A stretch of DNA of 28,028 nucleotides, taken from NCBI GenBank assembly GCA_016292785.1, contig JAEDFL010000026.1, positions 1 to 28,028 of the forward strand. Reading direction: 5' to 3'. The translations under genes were made by a program, and so were the position numbers. The DNA comes from Clostridiaceae bacterium (GTDB lineage Bacteria > Bacillota > Clostridia > Oscillospirales > Acutalibacteraceae). Shown here in pieces: positions 7,475 to 15,171 of the stretch; the stretch's first letter is position 1, and each line of letters opens with the position of its first letter. The notes below the pieces were generated by a model. The model had not been told where the DNA came from, made no database searches, and worked only from the letters and a program-made list of their open reading frames with translations.

Positions 7475-9142
7475 GTGAGCCGTCTGAATAAGATTCAAAA
7501 GAAGAATATTATAGTCGGCGTTGTTGTCGCTCTGTTCGTGATCTTTGCGGCGGTGTCAAGGAAAATTTGCTCTGATCCGGAGATCGACCGGGTGTTAAGT
7601 CTTATAAGAGGTATTATATACATAAGCATTATGGCGGCATGGGGCGTGACGGTGCATCTGAGAATAGTGCAGAAACAGGTCAGACAGTATCTCGGTGCAA
7701 TTTCTCTTCTTATAATTCTCTGGCTAACGATCAGAACCGTAAAATACGAGTTTGTTGAGGATATTACCGCCGTCCGTTATCTTTGGTACGGTTATTATTT
7801 TTCGATGCTGTTTATTCCTTTGTTCGCTGTGTTCGTATCATTGTCACTCGGAAAGTCGGAGAACTACCGAATCCCGAAATGGACAAGGGTGTTTTATATT
7901 CCTGCGTTTCTGATTTTCTTAATGGTTTTCACCAACGACCTGCATCAGTGCGTTTTTGTCTTTACGGGCGGCGGAGAATGGTCTGATCTCTCATACGAAT
8001 ATTCATTCGGAATATATATCGCCGTTGCGTGGCAGGTGCTGTGCGCCGCTTCGGCAATCGTGATAATGATAATCAAATGTCGTGTTCCTCAGAGCAAAAA
8101 GTTTTTCGGACTTCCGCTTGTTTTGCTTGCCGCGGCGACAGTCTATACCGCACTGTACGCTATAAAGGTGCCGTGGATAATTTATATTGCAGGCGACTTT
8201 ACCGTGTCGCTGTGCCTGTTTACGGTTGGTATTTTTGAGTGTTGTATTCAATGCCGATTGATCCAGTCAAACACAGGCTATGACTCCCTGTTCTCAATCA
8301 CCACGATAGGCGCTCATATAACGGATGAAAAATTAAATATAAAAAATTCCTCTAAAACCGCAGTTGAACTGACAGGTGAGGTTATGGCTCAGGCTGTGAA
8401 CGGAAGCGTTATGCTGGACGGAAAAACCTTGCTAAAAAGTCACAAGATACATAAAGGCTATGTGTTCTGGCAGGAGGACGTTTCGGAGCTTGCCGATATC
8501 ACAAAGAAGCTGGAGCAAACTCAGGAGGAGCTTCGTGACACAGGTGACGTCCTCAAGGCGGAAAGCGAGCAGAAAGCGCACTGGCTTCGGATTGTTGAAG
8601 AAAACCGTCTTTATGATATGATTGAGAATCAGACCGCTCCGCAGATTGCCCGATTGAAGGGTATATTGGAAAAGCTCAAAAAAACCGACGAATTTGCCGA
8701 AGCTCAAAAGCTTCTGGCGGAGATCGTTGTTATCGGAACGTATATTAAACGCAGGAGCAATCTGATTTTTGTAGCCGGACAGAAAGATTCGGTAGCCGCA
8801 GAAGAGCTATTGCTCTGTATCAATGAAACGGCGTCAAATCTAAAGCTTTACGGCATTGAATGTAATGTGTCGTATCGGATAAGCGGACAGCTTTCTCCGA
8901 GTGCGGCGAATTTGATCTATGATTTTTTTGAGGCGGTTATAGAAAAAAGCCTGAACTGCCTGACGGATATTCTGCTGTATGCCGAGGAGGACGGAACGGC
9001 TGTAAACGTCAACATCAGCGCAGCCTGTGACTGTGACCTGACAGAGCTTGAAGACCGCTTCACATCATTTACGGCGGAGCGTGATGAGGACGGTATCTGG
9101 TGTCTGTCGCTCCTGCTTGAAAAGGACGGTGAGATTATATGA
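7475..9142 (+). CDS. 7TM sensor with a histidine kinase-like, probably inactive, C-terminus
   Basis: Membrane sensor of a signalling operon. Residues 10 to about 245 form seven hydrophobic helices, as in the N-terminal 7TM domain found on many Clostridia histidine kinases. A PAS-like stretch follows (about 260-335), then a coiled linker and a dimerisation-like helix. In that helix RLYDMIENQ (378-386) stands where the next gene has RVHDDIGHS, so the phosphate-accepting His is replaced by Tyr380. The final third resembles an ATPase domain but I see no N-box Asn or Gly-rich box. I infer a pseudokinase that passes its signal to the kinase encoded next. GTG at 7475 is chosen because GAGGGG (7461-7466) is 8 bases upstream; the stop overlaps the next start (ATGA). 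Confidence 0.75.
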   Translation: MSRLNKIQKKNIIVGVVVALFVIFAAVSRKICSDPEIDRVLSLIRGIIYISIMAAWGVTVHLRIVQKQVRQYLGAISLLIILWLTIRTVKYEFVEDITAVRYLWYGYYFSMLFIPLFAVFVSLSLGKSENYRIPKWTRVFYIPAFLIFLMVFTNDLHQCVFVFTGGGEWSDLSYEYSFGIYIAVAWQVLCAASAIVIMIIKCRVPQSKKFFGLPLVLLAAATVYTALYAIKVPWIIYIAGDFTVSLCLFTVGIFECCIQCRLIQSNTGYDSLFSITTIGAHITDEKLNIKNSSKTAVELTGEVMAQAVNGSVMLDGKTLLKSHKIHKGYVFWQEDVSELADITKKLEQTQEELRDTGDVLKAESEQKAHWLRIVEENRLYDMIENQTAPQIARLKGILEKLKKTDEFAEAQKLLAEIVVIGTYIKRRSNLIFVAGQKDSVAAEELLLCINETASNLKLYGIECNVSYRISGQLSPSAANLIYDFFEAVIEKSLNCLTDILLYAEEDGTAVNVNISAACDCDLTELEDRFTSFTAERDEDGIWCLSLLLEKDGEII

Positions 9143-10083
9143 TCTCTGTAAAGGACGCTTTTGACAATATGCCGATTGCGGTTTGCTTTTTTGACAAGCA
9201 CGGAACGGTTCGACTTATTAACCGACGAATGTTAAATGTCAGCATAATGCTTCTGGACAGCGAAATGCAGACCTTGACTGAGCTACACAATGCCCTTGAA
9301 GCCCCGCCTAAGCAGATTTCCGTGACGGACGGCGCAGTTCCGCTATATACTTTTCCCGACGGAAAAACACTCAGATTTGAGGAGAAAACCGTGACTGACG
9401 CTAACGGAACAAGCTTTATTCAGGTTACGGCGGCGGATGTTACCGAGCTTGCAAAAAGACAGGCTGAGCTGAGAAAAGAGAATGAACAGCTCTCCGAAGC
9501 AAACCGACGTGCTCGCCGGCTGTATGAAAATATGGCGGAGATAGTGAGGGAGGAGGAAATCCTCTCTATGAAAATGCGAGTACATGACGACATCGGACAC
9601 AGTATTTTATCAGCTCGACGAGCCTTGCTTTCCAACGAGGATATTGAAGCGGTGCGAAGCAACGCCGCAGCATGGGAAAAATCAATCGAGCTGCTTCATC
9701 ACGCCAACAATATGCCTGAACAGCCCGATCCGATGGAGTATGCCGAAAAGCGTGCCGAGGCTCTTGGAGTGAAGCTTATTGTGAACGGAGACCTGCCGAA
9801 CAATTCCAAGCTGAGATATTTGTTTTCCCTTGCCGTTCGTGAATGTGTTACTAACTGCGTCCGTCACGCAAACGGAAACGAGGTTTATGTCACGGTTTCG
9901 GCTGACGGAGACGGCTATACAGCCATTCTGACAAACAACGGCAGAGTGCCCGACGGAAGGATCACCGAGGGCGGAGGACTTTCCGCGCTGAGAAGACGGA
10001 TTGAAAAAAACAACGGAAAAATGACTGTGCAGAGCTTACCGCGCTTTGCACTCACCGTTTCCCTGAAGGATGATGAAAAATGA
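9139..10083 (+). CDS. Soluble NarL-family sensor histidine kinase
   Basis: Cytoplasmic histidine kinase that would phosphorylate the response regulator encoded next. Residues 1-100 look like a PAS domain (DNMPIAVCFFDKHGTVRLINRRM), residues 100-145 form a coiled coil, and the HisKA_3-type H-box KMRVHDDIGHSIL puts the phosphoacceptor at His149. The ATPase domain has the N-box RECVTNCVRHA (Asn239) and the glycine box EGGGLSALRRRIEKNNG. It has 314 residues and no membrane helix, so sensing probably depends on the 7TM protein encoded before it. ATGA overlaps join it to both neighbours, indicating one operon with coupled translation. Confidence 0.9.
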   Translation: MISVKDAFDNMPIAVCFFDKHGTVRLINRRMLNVSIMLLDSEMQTLTELHNALEAPPKQISVTDGAVPLYTFPDGKTLRFEEKTVTDANGTSFIQVTAADVTELAKRQAELRKENEQLSEANRRARRLYENMAEIVREEEILSMKMRVHDDIGHSILSARRALLSNEDIEAVRSNAAAWEKSIELLHHANNMPEQPDPMEYAEKRAEALGVKLIVNGDLPNNSKLRYLFSLAVRECVTNCVRHANGNEVYVTVSADGDGYTAILTNNGRVPDGRITEGGGLSALRRRIEKNNGKMTVQSLPRFALTVSLKDDEK

Positions 10084-10712
10084 TAAATGTAATGATAGTC
10101 GAGGATCAAAAAATGATCCGAAGCCTTCTGGAAAGCTATATAAACAAAGAGGAGGGCTACCGCATAACCGCCTCGATAGCAGGAGCGAATCAGGCTCCCG
10201 AAATCTGTGAAACAGTTCAGATAGATCTTATTCTTATGGATGTGCAGACAGAACACCGTGAAAACGGTCTGACGGCGGCAAAAAAAATCAAGCAGAAAAA
10301 TCCGTCGATCAAGATAATCGCCGTGACCTCGCTTATAGATTTTGAGGTGCTGAAAAAAGCAAAATCCTGCTCGGTTGACAGCCTTTGGTACAAGGACGCC
10401 GACGAGGATACGCTGATGGATATTGTGCGGCGAACGGTTGCAGGCGACCATATCTTCCCCGACGCTCCGCCCGTGGTGGAGATCGGTACCGCCAAAAGCA
10501 CGGAGTTTACAAAAACCGAGCTGATCGTTCTCAGGCATCTTGTTAAGGGAATGTCGTACAGCCGTATTGCAAAGGCGATGAGCATCGAGGTCACGACCGT
10601 CAAATACCATGTGACCAATATGCTCCGCAAAACAAATTTTGAAAACAAGCTTCAGCTCGCCCTTGCGGTCAGCGATAATAAAATGATCGCAGACCTTGCC
10701 GATGATGAATGA
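10080..10712 (+). CDS. NarL/LuxR-type response regulator
   Basis: Transcription regulator of the two-component operon. The receiver (1-125) has the acidic pair Glu8/Asp9, phospho-acceptor Asp54 in DLILMDVQ, Thr in IIAVTS and Lys in LWYKDAD. The LuxR-type helix-turn-helix is at about 145-200 (TKTELIVLRHLVKGMSYSRIAKAMSIEVTTVKYHVTNML). It overlaps the kinase by ATGA and is followed at once by a strong terminator. Targets are unknown; the adjacent envelope cluster starting at 10891 is a plausible one, but that is inference from proximity. Confidence 0.93.
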   Translation: MINVMIVEDQKMIRSLLESYINKEEGYRITASIAGANQAPEICETVQIDLILMDVQTEHRENGLTAAKKIKQKNPSIKIIAVTSLIDFEVLKKAKSCSVDSLWYKDADEDTLMDIVRRTVAGDHIFPDAPPVVEIGTAKSTEFTKTELIVLRHLVKGMSYSRIAKAMSIEVTTVKYHVTNMLRKTNFENKLQLALAVSDNKMIADLADDE

Positions 10713-10716
10713 TATA

Positions 10717-10750
10717 AAAGCGTTCGTATTCAATTACGGACGCTTTTAAA
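10717..10750 (+). terminator. Terminator of the two-component operon
   Basis: 13-bp stem AAAAGCGTTCGTA (10717-10729) / TACGGACGCTTTT (10736-10748) with one G-U pair and a 6-base loop. The T-run is part of the stem; the sequence is near symmetric. Confidence 0.85.
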
Positions 10751-10830
10751 CTTTTAATACATATTATTTTTGAAAAACCTATACTTTTGTAGGGGGCAGG
10801 AAATCTTAAAAAGAAGTAAAATCAATTTGA

Positions 10831-10858
10831 GGAAAGTGTTTTCTGCTTTCCCTATATT
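10831..10858 (+). promoter_or_regulatory. Candidate operator and -10 before the envelope cluster
   Basis: Inverted repeat GGAAAG (10831-10836) / CTTTCC (10846-10851) with a 9-base spacer, immediately followed by a -10-like TATATT (10853-10858). No good -35 is seen at 17 bases, which fits a promoter needing an activator or another sigma factor. The placement over the expected -35 region suggests a binding site. Confidence 0.4.
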
Positions 10859-10890
10859 AAATTAAGTCAGAGAAGGGGAAGGTGATTTGA

Positions 10891-11274
10891 TTGAGAAGAA
10901 TTGTGCTTGATATGCAATGCAGGATGTTTGCGGATGCGATTTCAAAAGCCCTGACCGACAGCGATCCCGATTTTTCCATCCGCTTCACCGAATCGCCCGA
11001 CGACACGGCGAATGTTTGCAAATCAAGCCGTGCATACGCTCTGATAATGGAGGTCACGGGGCATAATCCGTGGTCGTTGAAGGAGAGATTGCAGCTCTGC
11101 AACGAAGTGAAAAGGAAAAGTCCCGAATGTAAGGTGGTTTTCCTTGTTGACGAAAAAGCGGATACCAATCTTGCCGGAGAGGTCAGGCAGGCAAAGAAAG
11201 ACGGATTTATAGACAATTTTATCTACGGATCGGTTTCGCCGACATATCTTTCGGCGGTAATTGATACCCTGTAA
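10891..11274 (+). CDS. Stand-alone receiver-like protein with Glu at the phosphorylation site
   Basis: A 127-residue protein with the length and alternating strand/helix pattern of a CheY-type receiver. ALIMEVTG (50-57) aligns with DLILMDVQ of the regulator at 10080, placing Glu54 where the phosphorylated Asp should be. The N-terminal acidic pair is reduced to LDM, and the conserved Lys near the end is not seen (NFIYGSVSP). It therefore cannot be phosphorylated normally; Glu may mimic the active state. There is no DNA-binding domain. The start is TTG at 10891 after GGGGAAGGTGA; a stop codon lies in frame just upstream. It is the first gene of the long cluster, 13 bases before a lipoprotein gene. 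Receiver assignment is by pattern, not strong identity. Confidence 0.6.
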   Translation: MRRIVLDMQCRMFADAISKALTDSDPDFSIRFTESPDDTANVCKSSRAYALIMEVTGHNPWSLKERLQLCNEVKRKSPECKVVFLVDEKADTNLAGEVRQAKKDGFIDNFIYGSVSPTYLSAVIDTL

Positions 11275-11287
11275 AACAGGTGTTGAA

Positions 11288-11920
11288 ATGAAAATATTTA
11301 CGAAAATTATAACAGCGTGCCTGTTGACCGCAAGCGTTGCCCTGACGGTTGGCTGCACATCGGAAAAAGAGCCTGAAACCGTGAGCACAACAACAAGCAC
11401 AACAGCTTCACAGATTCAGAGGGCAACAACAGCAAAGGAAAGCTCTCTTTCACAGCTTCGCAAAACAATAGAAGCGGAGGACGGAAAGGTCGGATTTGCT
11501 TTCATCGGCTATCTCAACGAGGAGTCGGATAAAGAAAAAATACTTGATTTTGTCAAGAAAAGTGCCTGCGGACAGAAGTATGATTTTCTCGGCGAGATTT
11601 CTGAGAATAACATGGTTGATGCTGACGGATACGAGGTTTATGCAATAGTTCCGGAAAGTGAAAAGGGAACGGTAACGATATACGAGGCCGAAATGACCGA
11701 GGACGGAGAATACAGAGATATCCGGGATCGTACGCTTTATAAGGGCAAACCCGGTGAGCCTGTTATTTTGAAATGCAATATCAGCGAGATTTATTCAAAT
11801 GTACTGGTTGTATCGGTCGAGAATAACGAGATAACCGAATTCAGACCGAGCCTTTCCATGAGGGACGGTCGCCTTGCCTCGGTTCAGGGCTGTTACGATT
11901 TTTCGGTTTATGAGAATTGA
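11288..11920 (+). CDS. Lipoprotein, unknown function
   Basis: A 210-residue secreted lipoprotein. The signal peptide MKIFTKIITACLLTASVALTVGC ends in a lipobox with the lipidated Cys at residue 23, followed by a Thr/Ser-rich linker (about 30-50) that lifts the domain off the membrane. The mature domain (about 60-210) has no family I recognise; it looks like a mixed alpha/beta fold. The ATG at 11288 has only a weak AGGTG site and lies 13 bases after the receiver-like gene. It ends 68 bases before the SPFH gene, in the same direction. A role at the outer face of the membrane in the same stress module is inference. Confidence 0.78.
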   Translation: MKIFTKIITACLLTASVALTVGCTSEKEPETVSTTTSTTASQIQRATTAKESSLSQLRKTIEAEDGKVGFAFIGYLNEESDKEKILDFVKKSACGQKYDFLGEISENNMVDADGYEVYAIVPESEKGTVTIYEAEMTEDGEYRDIRDRTLYKGKPGEPVILKCNISEIYSNVLVVSVENNEITEFRPSLSMRDGRLASVQGCYDFSVYEN

Positions 11921-11988
11921 AACAAAACGGAAATCAATCTGTAATAAGGATAAATAAAAATCAGAAAAACCCGAAAGGAGCAGTTTTT

Positions 11989-13440
11989 ATGGGATTGATT
12001 AGAGCAGCTACGGGCGCTCTCGGCGGAGTTCTTGCGGATCAGTGGAAAGAATTCTTCTACTGCGACGCTCTTCCGAACGATGTGCTGATGAGAAAAGGTC
12101 AGAAGCAGATCAGCGGACGCAGTTCAAACACAAAAGGAAATGACAATATCATTTCAAACGGATCGGGAATTGCTGTTGCAGACGGTCAGTGTATGATTAT
12201 TGTCGAGCAGGGCAGGATCGTCGAGGTCTGCGCCGAGCCGGGTGAGTTCACCTACAACAACTCGACCGAGCCGAGCATCTTCAGCGGTAAATTTGGCGAC
12301 AGCCTCAAGGATTCATTCAAAACTTTCGGCAAGAGATTTACCTACGGCGGCGACACAGCCAAGGATCAGAGGGTGTATTACTTCAACACCAAGGAGATCC
12401 TCGACAATAAATTCGGCACGGCAAATCCGATTATTTTTGAGGTAGTTAATAAGCGCATAAACATGAGCAGAACTGTTCAGGTCAGATGCAACGGCGTGTA
12501 TACATACATTATCACCGATCCTTTGCTTTTCTACACAAGGCTTTGCGGCAACGTTGCCGACGAGTTCACGAGGGATCAGATAGACGCTCAGCTAAAGACG
12601 GAGTTTGTTGACGCTCTTCAGCCTGCTTTCGGCGCTCTTGCAGAGCAGGAGCTGAGACCTGCGCAGATCCCTGCAAAGGCGAAAGAGCTTAAAGCGGCGA
12701 TGAACGAAGCTCTGAAACAGGACTGGATTGAAAACAGGGGTATTTCGGTCGGTAAAATCGCTCTTAACCCGATCACACTCACCGATACGGATATGAAGAA
12801 GATAAACGAGATGGAGGATGCCGCAAGCGTCGGCTCAAATGCGTTTATGCTGGCCGGCAGAATGACGAACGCCACGGCAGATACAATGCAGACAGCCGCA
12901 GGAAACTCGGCAGGAGCCATGACAGGCTTCATGGGCATGGGTATGGTCGGCATGGGACAGGCAGGCGGCTTCGGCGCAGCTCAGAATCTCTTTGCCATGG
13001 GACAACAGCAGGCGGCTCAACAGCAGGCGGCTCAGCAGCAGCCGACGGTTTTGCAAACGCAGGCTCCTCCTCAGAATACAGCAGATCAGTGGACCTGTCG
13101 GTGCGGAGCTACGGCTTCCGGCAAGTTCTGCCCCGAATGCGGAACAAAGAAGCCGGAGCCGGTTCAGGCCAATGCGTGGAAATGCACCTGCGGAGCAACG
13201 GTAACAGGCAAATTCTGTCCCGAGTGCGGCTCACCAAAGCCTGCCGAGCAGGAGGGCTGGACTTGCACCTGCGGAGCGGTTAACAAGGGTAAATTCTGCC
13301 CGAACTGCGGCGCAAAGAAGCCGGAGGGAGCACCGCTTTACCGCTGTGACAAGTGCGGCTGGCAGCCGGAGGATCCTCACAATCCGCCGAAATTCTGCCC
13401 CGAATGCGGTGATGCTTTCGATGATAACGACAAGTCATAA
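11989..13440 (+). CDS. SPFH (band 7) protein with four C-terminal zinc ribbons (YdjI-like)
   Basis: A 483-residue cytoplasmic or membrane-associated scaffold related to B. subtilis YdjI (also annotated virion core protein). Residues 1-25 (MGLIRAATGALGGVLADQWKE) resemble a membrane-touching helix. The SPFH core covers about 30-290, followed by a Gly/Met-rich stretch (about 300-340) and a Gln/Ala tract (about 343-360). Three near-identical zinc ribbons of the form W-x-C-x-C-G-A-x3-G-K-F-C-P-x-C-G start at residues 368, 397 and 424; a fourth, wider one covers about 451-475 (CDKCG...CPECG). AAAGGAG lies 8 bases before the ATG at 11989. YdjI-type proteins commonly have fewer ribbons. SPFH proteins organise membrane microdomains; in B. 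subtilis the ydjGHI genes are in the sigma-W envelope-stress regulon with pspA. Confidence 0.88.
   Translation: MGLIRAATGALGGVLADQWKEFFYCDALPNDVLMRKGQKQISGRSSNTKGNDNIISNGSGIAVADGQCMIIVEQGRIVEVCAEPGEFTYNNSTEPSIFSGKFGDSLKDSFKTFGKRFTYGGDTAKDQRVYYFNTKEILDNKFGTANPIIFEVVNKRINMSRTVQVRCNGVYTYIITDPLLFYTRLCGNVADEFTRDQIDAQLKTEFVDALQPAFGALAEQELRPAQIPAKAKELKAAMNEALKQDWIENRGISVGKIALNPITLTDTDMKKINEMEDAASVGSNAFMLAGRMTNATADTMQTAAGNSAGAMTGFMGMGMVGMGQAGGFGAAQNLFAMGQQQAAQQQAAQQQPTVLQTQAPPQNTADQWTCRCGATASGKFCPECGTKKPEPVQANAWKCTCGATVTGKFCPECGSPKPAEQEGWTCTCGAVNKGKFCPNCGAKKPEGAPLYRCDKCGWQPEDPHNPPKFCPECGDAFDDNDKS
13090..13311 (+). repeat. Three zinc-ribbon coding repeats
   Basis: Related 54-bp units at 13090-13143, 13177-13230 and 13258-13311, separated by short variable linkers, encode three copies of an 18-residue zinc ribbon inside the SPFH gene. 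Similarity at both DNA and protein level suggests duplication. Confidence 0.8.
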
Positions 13441-13453
13441 GGGGAGATTGTTT

Positions 13454-13984
13454 ATGAAAAAAATAATTGCAATATGTGCCGCCGCCGTTATGCTTTTCAG
13501 CTTTGCAGCTTGCGGAAAGAGTGACAAAAAACCGGTTGACGATGTTACGACAACGACATCGGCTCCCGTGAAGCTTATAAGCAGTGAAAGCGGAAGAATA
13601 ATGGCGGCAGAGCCTCCGACAGGCTGGAAGCTCGCTCATTCAACTTCAAGCGATCAGCTCGTTTACTACTATTCCGGAGATCAGAATATTCCCGAAGAGG
13701 ACGCCGACAGGCTCTGGATAAACATTGACGAGTTTAACACTCCCGATCAGATGATCGAGAAGCAGAAAGAAACAATGGATCAGATGCAGAAGACATATAC
13801 CGTTGAAACGAAAAACATCGACGGAATAGAGTATAAGGCTCTTATCCCCGATTCGGATTTCAGCAGATTTTTCGGAATAAAGGACGGAGTTACCGTCTGC
13901 ATATCCATAGATAAGGGTATCAATGCGGAAGATCAGGCTGTTAAGACCATTATCAGCAGTGTTAAGGTTTTACCTGAAAATTAA
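13454..13984 (+). CDS. Small lipoprotein, unknown function
   Basis: A 176-residue secreted lipoprotein. The signal peptide MKKIIAICAAAVMLFSFAAC gives a lipidated Cys20; a short Thr-rich linker follows, then a domain with EPPTGWKLAHS and many acidic residues. I do not recognise the family; the layout (aromatic/Gly motif, then strand-rich part with a final helix) resembles small solute- or surface-binding lipoproteins. GGGGAG is 7 bases before the ATG at 13454. It lies 13 bases after the SPFH gene and 14 bases before the DUF4428-type gene, so the three are almost certainly cotranscribed. Confidence 0.8.
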   Translation: MKKIIAICAAAVMLFSFAACGKSDKKPVDDVTTTTSAPVKLISSESGRIMAAEPPTGWKLAHSTSSDQLVYYYSGDQNIPEEDADRLWINIDEFNTPDQMIEKQKETMDQMQKTYTVETKNIDGIEYKALIPDSDFSRFFGIKDGVTVCISIDKGINAEDQAVKTIISSVKVLPEN

Positions 13985-13998
13985 AGGAGGAAAATACA

Positions 13999-15072
13999 AT
14001 GGGACTTTTTGACAAGAAATTTTGCGATATCTGCGGTGACAAGGTGAATATGCTCACTCAGCAGAAGCTTTCGGACGGCTTGCTCTGTTCCGACTGTAAG
14101 CACAAGTTAGGCTCTTTCACAAGCGGCTGGAAGCAGAGAAGCATTCAGGACGTTAAGGCTCACCTTGAGCAAAGAGAGCAGAACAAGCAGAAATATCAGC
14201 AGTTCAACTGCACGGCTACCGCAGGCAGCAGTTATGATTCCATTCAGGTTGATTTCAACAACCGTTGGTTTATCTTTGCTATCAACAACAGAGATTACAA
14301 GAGCGGCAATCCGCAGGTGTTTGATTTCTCACAGCTTCAGGATTTCTGGATGGAGCAGGAGTACAGATCTCTCAGCGATTCCGATCACGACGGTATTCCC
14401 GACAACATGGATAATTACGACAACAGACAGGGCGGTCATCAGACCACATTTACCAACGTGATGAACAGCATGGGTAACAACAATATGAACACCTCTATGG
14501 TAAATGTTCCTCTTGCCGCTCAGCCGTTTATCCGCAACTCAAGCTCATACAGCTCATCAAGCGGTATCCGTGAAATCAGCAATATCAAGGTTTGCTTCAG
14601 AGTAACCGATCCCTACATCACCGATACTATCAGCTTTGACACCTCGTCAAGCATTACATCGGGCAACCAGATGGAGCTCATGAACGCATACGAAACAGGC
14701 GTGCGCGTTATGCAGCTTTGCCAGCAGATGAAGCAGGGCGGCGCACCGATGAATCAGGGTTACGGTCAGCCTCAGATGGGAGGTTATGCACAGCCTCAGC
14801 AGGGTTACGGTCAGCCTCCTATGGGCGGCGCACCGATGAATCAGGGCTACGGTCAGCCTCCGATGGGTGGTTACGCACAGCCTCAGCAGGGTTACGCACA
14901 GCCTCAGCAGGGCTACGGTCAGCCTGTTCAGCAGGGTTATGCTCAGCCGATGCAGCAGCCTGTTCAGCAGCCCGTTCAGCAGGCGGCTCAGGGCGGAGCC
15001 TGGTTCTGTCCGAACTGCGGTACTCAGAATACATCTGCTTTCTGCACCGGATGCGGCGCACCTAAGGCATAA
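13999..15072 (+). CDS. DUF4428-type zinc protein with Tyr-Gly-Gln-Pro repeats and C-terminal zinc ribbon
   Basis: A 357-residue protein with several parts. Residues 1-40 carry MGLFDKKFCDICGDKV...GLLCSDC, a DUF4428-like four-Cys zinc knuckle. Residues 65-245 form a strand-rich domain of unknown type, interrupted by SDSDHDGIPDNMDNYDN (about 126-142), which looks like a calcium-binding thrombospondin type 3 loop. Residues 247-333 are low-complexity Gly-Tyr-Gln-Pro-Met repeats. The end is a zinc ribbon, WFCPNCG...FCTGCG. AAAGGAGG precedes the ATG. Similar zinc ribbons end the SPFH protein of the same cluster, which hints at a shared binding partner. The repeats may drive multivalent assembly; that is inference. 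Confidence 0.78.
   Translation: MGLFDKKFCDICGDKVNMLTQQKLSDGLLCSDCKHKLGSFTSGWKQRSIQDVKAHLEQREQNKQKYQQFNCTATAGSSYDSIQVDFNNRWFIFAINNRDYKSGNPQVFDFSQLQDFWMEQEYRSLSDSDHDGIPDNMDNYDNRQGGHQTTFTNVMNSMGNNNMNTSMVNVPLAAQPFIRNSSSYSSSSGIREISNIKVCFRVTDPYITDTISFDTSSSITSGNQMELMNAYETGVRVMQLCQQMKQGGAPMNQGYGQPQMGGYAQPQQGYGQPPMGGAPMNQGYGQPPMGGYAQPQQGYAQPQQGYGQPVQQGYAQPMQQPVQQPVQQAAQGGAWFCPNCGTQNTSAFCTGCGAPKA
14737..14995 (+). repeat. In-frame tandem repeats in the DUF4428-type gene
   Basis: An 87-bp direct repeat (29 residues beginning GGAPMNQGYGQP) occurs at 14737-14823 and 14824-14910, followed by shorter Gly-Tyr-Ala/Gly-Gln-Pro and Pro-Val-Gln-Gln units. All unit lengths are multiples of three, so copy changes would keep the frame. 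Confidence 0.85.
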
Positions 15073-15086
15073 ATATAGAAAATCAG

Positions 15087-15136
15087 GCAAAGGTTGATCC
15101 TCTTTATTTGTGTTATGCCGACGGATTGACCTTTGC
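15087..15136 (+). promoter_or_regulatory. Intercistronic inverted repeat
   Basis: GCAAAGGTTGATCC (15087-15100) pairs with GGATTGACCTTTGC (15123-15136): a 14-bp stem with two central G-U pairs and a 22-base loop. There is no T-run after it, so it may be a processing or stability element rather than a terminator. It separates the DUF4428-type gene from the next gene by 99 bases, the largest gap in the cluster. Confidence 0.5.
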
Positions 15137-15171
15137 TTTGGCAATTTATAAACAGAAAGCGAGTGAAATCT

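Noticed and set aside
14737..14995. Possible CRISPR-like array
   Set aside because: The repeats are contiguous, in frame and protein-coding, with no spacers.
14647..15144. Long minus-strand open frame rich in Leu, Arg and His
   Set aside because: It is the complement of the Gly/Tyr/Gln/Pro repeats of the DUF4428-type gene; repeats keep all frames open.
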